From HGM04593 sp045657945 (lineage in GTDB: Bacteria; Bacteroidota; Bacteroidia; Bacteroidales; Bacteroidaceae): DNA of 44,792 nt. Where the stretch lies: assembly GCA_045657945.1 (NCBI GenBank), contig JAZOUB010000004.1:1-44792 (forward strand), given 5' to 3'. Each line of letters begins with the position of its first letter. Position 1 is the stretch's first letter. The notes under the pieces are model-generated. The model had not been told where the DNA came from. It worked only from the letters and a program-made list of their open reading frames with translations, and did no database searches. This document shows, one piece after another, positions 42,182-44,792 of the stretch. Made by a program: the position numbers and the translations under genes.

Positions 42182-44072
42182 CGACAATAAAAGTTCTGAT
42201 TTCTTGTACGAAGATGATGTTTTTCAACAAATAGAAAAACTGACACACATTGGCGACGGTGGTACAAGCGAGTGTTACAGAGTGCTGATAAACGGCGAGC
42301 AGTTCTTTATGAAAAGACTACGCTCCGAATATGCCAACGACCCAAAATACCGCCTTATATTAGAAAAGGAATACAAGATAGGCAAACAGATAGAGGGCAC
42401 ATACACACCTAAATATATCTCTTTCAACAACGACGAGAAGGGTGCGTATATCCTCATGGAATATATCAACGGTGTAAGCATTGAAGAGAAACTGAACAAC
42501 AACCCGGAATATTTCTGCAACGAGAAAAACCTGTATAAGCTGATACTGCAGCTATTGCAAGGCTTGGAACCGTTACACAACAAAAAGATTCTGCACCTTG
42601 ACCTTACCCCGCATAATATCATACTCACACATGTGGGCAACGATGTAAAGATTATAGACTTTGGCTTTTGCCTGACCGACAGCTACATACACACCGCCGG
42701 CACTACCCCAGGCTTTGCAGCCTCGGAACTGTTGGAACGTCGCATGAACGACATCAACGAAAGCACTGACATATATGCTGTGGGAGCACTGCTGCAATAT
42801 ATCGAGACAAAGACAGGAAAGAGACTGCCCGCCAAGCTACAGACAATAAAAAGGCGTTGCCTGCAACAGCAAAAGAGCAAACGATATGCCACAGTGGGTA
42901 AAATAATAAATATAATAAAGTATCGCAAGCTCAACACATTCTGCAAAGTGGCTGCAATAGTCACCGTTGCAGTCATTGGCATAACAGCAATGGTGAAGAG
43001 CGGACTGTACACAGCCATCGACAATTACATTGGTTGGGAAAGCGGATGTTTCCCCGCAAGGTTCGAAGCCGATGGAATATTCTACAACATCACCGACAAC
43101 GACAAACGCACCGTTGAAGTGACATTCAAGGGTAACAGCCCCGATGAATACGAATATGAATACGAAGGTGGCGAGGTGAATATCCCACAAAGTGTTACAT
43201 ATAACGGCAGAAGGTTTGCCGTTACCGCCATAGCCGGCCAAGCATTCAAGAACCCTTATATTTATAAAATAAATATCCCCGAAGGAATAAAGGAAATCAA
43301 AGACTCGGCATTTATATATTGTAACCTGAACGGCACGCTAAGCATCCCTGCAAGCGTTGAATATATAGGATTATCGGCATTTTTCCCTACAGTGTATATC
43401 GACAGCATTGTGGTACACAAGAACAACCCATTCTACGACAGCCGCCAGGGATGCAACGCCGTAATAGAGACAGCAACCAGCACCCTTATAGCCGGTTGTC
43501 AGAACACCGTTATACCCCACGGAGTAGAACGTATTGCAAAGCATGCGTTTACCTGCGCCGAAGAATTAAGACGCATAACCATCCCGTCAACAGTAAAGTA
43601 TATAGGTGAAAAAGCCTTTGCAAAAACCAAGATAACGGAAGTTGACATACCCGAAGGAGTAACGACATTGGAAGAATATACATTCCAATATTGCGAGAGT
43701 TTACAAAGGATAACACTTCCACAGAGCCTCACAACAATTAAATTAGCAGCATTGTCGCACTGTGGCTATAGCGAATTGGTTATACCCCATGCAGTGACAA
43801 GCATTGGAAATTACGCCTTCGACTACTGCGAACGTCTGAGAACAGTAACCATTGGCAGCGGAGTGAGAGAGATTGGACATTGCGCTTTCGACGGTTGCAG
43901 AATGTTGGATAAGGTATTTTCACACATCCCGGGAGACAGCCTGTTCAATATCGACCACAGCGTGTTCGGTAACATTAGCGAAAAGTGCGTGCTATATGTC
44001 CCCAAAGGCAGCAAAAAGGTTTATAAGAACACCTTCGGTTGGGATTTATTCAAGAGAATTGAAGAGATGTAA
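42174..44072 (+). CDS. Transmembrane Ser/Thr kinase with extracytoplasmic BspA-type LRR domain (632 aa)
   Basis: Receptor-like architecture in one chain. Hanks-type kinase domain at about 18-245: glycine loop IGDGGTS (26-32), ATP-site K47 in FFMKRL, catalytic loop HLDLTPHN with D143 and N148, DFG at 162-164, a threonine-rich activation segment HTAGTTPGFAASE, and DIYAVGALL. The usual lysine of HRDLKP is replaced by T145. One transmembrane helix at about 257-274 (VAAIVTVAVIGITAMV). The external part starts FEADGIFYNITDNDKRTVEV, echoing the start of the secreted LRR protein, and continues with BspA-like LRR_5 repeats (about 335-600; for example IPHAVTSIGNYAFDYCERLRTVTI). It ends with a capping segment FKRIEEM. 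The topology predicts a cytoplasmic kinase and a periplasmic LRR sensor. Second gene of the operon with the HTH-like protein. Confidence 0.88.
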   Translation: MNNDNKSSDFLYEDDVFQQIEKLTHIGDGGTSECYRVLINGEQFFMKRLRSEYANDPKYRLILEKEYKIGKQIEGTYTPKYISFNNDEKGAYILMEYINGVSIEEKLNNNPEYFCNEKNLYKLILQLLQGLEPLHNKKILHLDLTPHNIILTHVGNDVKIIDFGFCLTDSYIHTAGTTPGFAASELLERRMNDINESTDIYAVGALLQYIETKTGKRLPAKLQTIKRRCLQQQKSKRYATVGKIINIIKYRKLNTFCKVAAIVTVAVIGITAMVKSGLYTAIDNYIGWESGCFPARFEADGIFYNITDNDKRTVEVTFKGNSPDEYEYEYEGGEVNIPQSVTYNGRRFAVTAIAGQAFKNPYIYKINIPEGIKEIKDSAFIYCNLNGTLSIPASVEYIGLSAFFPTVYIDSIVVHKNNPFYDSRQGCNAVIETATSTLIAGCQNTVIPHGVERIAKHAFTCAEELRRITIPSTVKYIGEKAFAKTKITEVDIPEGVTTLEEYTFQYCESLQRITLPQSLTTIKLAALSHCGYSELVIPHAVTSIGNYAFDYCERLRTVTIGSGVREIGHCAFDGCRMLDKVFSHIPGDSLFNIDHSVFGNISEKCVLYVPKGSKKVYKNTFGWDLFKRIEEM

Positions 44073-44508
44073 AAAATAGGTATCGTTTTGCAAGGGCAGC
44101 CCCCACACCCTACGGCAAAATGCAACACTAAAAGGCGTAAAAGATTAACACACAACAACGTAGGAACGAACCGATGCGTCTGTCCTAAAGCATGCATCAC
44201 AAACAAGTCATGGGCGAAAGTCCTAAAAGGGCACCCCACCAGGCTGACGCCAGCTCACAAACAAAAGGCAAAAAGGGCTACAATGCCCCAAAGGCCTAAA
44301 AGAAAAGCGCACACAAGTACAGTTTAAAAGCCCAAAGCGGCGACAAGGGCGTAAAGGCCTAAAAGGCAACGACGCGCAGGCTGACGCCAGGCGAGAGGCG
44401 AAAAGTGAAAGGTGAAAACTGAAAACGACAAACACCTTTCCGCTTTAATCTTCCTTGTCGCCCTTTTAGCCCTTTCCGCCCTTTTGGGCCTTCAAATCTA
44501 TATAACAA
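44073..44508. repeat. Gene-free region of GGCCTAAAAGG-type intergenic repeats
   Basis: No gene seen. Variants of AAAGGCCTAAAAGG occur near 44220, 44266-44302, 44328-44367 and, inverted, 44456-44492. CAGGCTGACGCCAG is repeated exactly at 44240-44253 and 44377-44390. A GTGAAAGGTGAAAACTGAAAAC string near 44405 echoes the sequence after rlmH (19602-19635, inverted). It is probably an accumulation of short intergenic repeats. Confidence 0.5.
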
Positions 44509-44537
44509 AAAAGGACATCCTTCTGAGATGTCCTTTT
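44509..44537. terminator. Hairpin terminator
   Basis: AAAAGGACATC (44509-44519) pairs with GATGTCCTTTT (44527-44537), 11 bp, with A/T tracts on both sides. It could end a leftward transcript from beyond the window or a rightward one from the kinase operon. Confidence 0.65.
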
Positions 44538-44544
44538 CTATAAA

Positions 44545-44792
44545 AGTGGCGATGCCAACGCGGGGGAGCGTTGGTTGCGACGCCAATGCGAAAAAAGCAT
44601 TGGTTGCGACGAAGGGAGGTTTACCTCCCCAGAGGAGTGTGCTTCAGCACCGAGCTTTAGCTCCCCAAAGGAGTGCCTTTAGGCTACTACTCTCCCACAA
44701 AGCTGCACGGAGGGCAGGTTCGTCGATGGCGACAGCAGTTAGTCACGCGTAGCATCGCTGAAAGTGATGCCGCGTGGGGTGCGACCCAGGCG
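44545..44792. other. Array of short hairpins at the right edge
   Basis: Consecutive perfect hairpins: CCAACGC/GCGTTGG (44555-44574), CCAATGC/GCATTGG (44583-44603), GGGAGGT/ACCTCCC (44614-44629), GTGCT/AGCAC (44639-44650), GAGCT/AGCTC (44652-44663), GCCT/AGGC (44675-44684), and CACGCG...CGCGTG with GCATC/GATGC inside (44745-44777). GGTTGCGACG is repeated at 44573-44582 and 44602-44611. No protein gene is credible. It may be a structured RNA or repeat cluster continuing beyond the window. Confidence 0.45.

Noticed and set aside
44687..44698. GTGGGAGAGTAG on the minus strand, identical to the 3' part of Bacteroidetes 5S rRNA
   Set aside because: Only 12 nt match. The GAACxCxGAAGTTAAGC core of 5S rRNA and the closing 5'/3' helix are absent.
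44779..44792. GGTGCGACCCAGGC at the window end, similar to a group II intron 5' end (GTGCG)
   Set aside because: Only 14 nt are visible before the window ends. The equivalent position in the related motif at 25.58 kb reads GATGCGA, so the match is probably chance.

Overview
The window looks like chromosomal DNA from a gut-type member of the order Bacteroidales (Bacteroidaceae/Prevotellaceae-like). Grounds: promoters of the Bacteroidetes type (-7 box TAnnTTTG, often with TTG 19-21 bp upstream) precede most transcription units; there are several SpII lipoproteins with Bacteroidetes-style lipoboxes, a TamB/Omp85-lipoprotein pair, BspA-type leucine-rich-repeat proteins, and three large secreted proteins ending in the same YDLQGRK...GIYIVNGKKV-like tail. 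Family assignments rest on reading the proteins; no database search was run.

Layout. 1-500: a minus-strand tRNA operon (Ser-GCT, then two identical Glu-CTC) with clear promoter and terminator. 0.8-15.1 kb: a minus-strand operon of three genes, a 1913-aa secreted F5/8C-containing protein, a 52-aa acidic peptide, and a 2789-aa secreted GH89 alpha-N-acetylglucosaminidase with a very long multidomain tail. This looks like a glycan-foraging unit for terminal alpha-GlcNAc (mucin or heparan-type substrates). 15.5-25.2 kb: housekeeping genes: guaD guanine deaminase, a LytS/LytTR-type two-component pair, nadC, rlmH, a beta-helix lipoprotein, pepD, a small conserved membrane protein, an OmpH/Skp-like lipoprotein and aspA, separated by strong hairpin terminators.

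25.2-26.4 kb has no convincing protein gene. It holds a dense set of perfect helices that reads as one large structured RNA, probably transcribed leftward from a TACCTTTG box at 25962-25969, next to a second hairpin-rich intergenic element and the initiator tRNA. 26.7-37.2 kb: a TetR regulator with a long palindromic promoter/operator, an RluA-family pseudouridine synthase, an M16 peptidase with a lipoprotein cyclophilin, and tamB plus a TamA-like lipoprotein barrel (an outer-membrane envelope module).

37.3-44.1 kb is the most unusual region. A secreted 1373-aa BspA-like LRR protein is divergent from a two-gene operon: a small putative DNA-binding protein, then a protein with an N-terminal Hanks-type Ser/Thr kinase, one transmembrane helix and a C-terminal extracytoplasmic BspA-type LRR domain. 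The kinase's external domain opens with the same motif as the secreted LRR protein. The shared intergenic region carries a tandem repeat and an inverted half-site placed like operators. I read this as a candidate LRR receptor-kinase signalling cassette. The right end (44.1-44.8 kb) is gene-free and made of intergenic repeats and short hairpins, including a motif shared with the 25.5-kb RNA.
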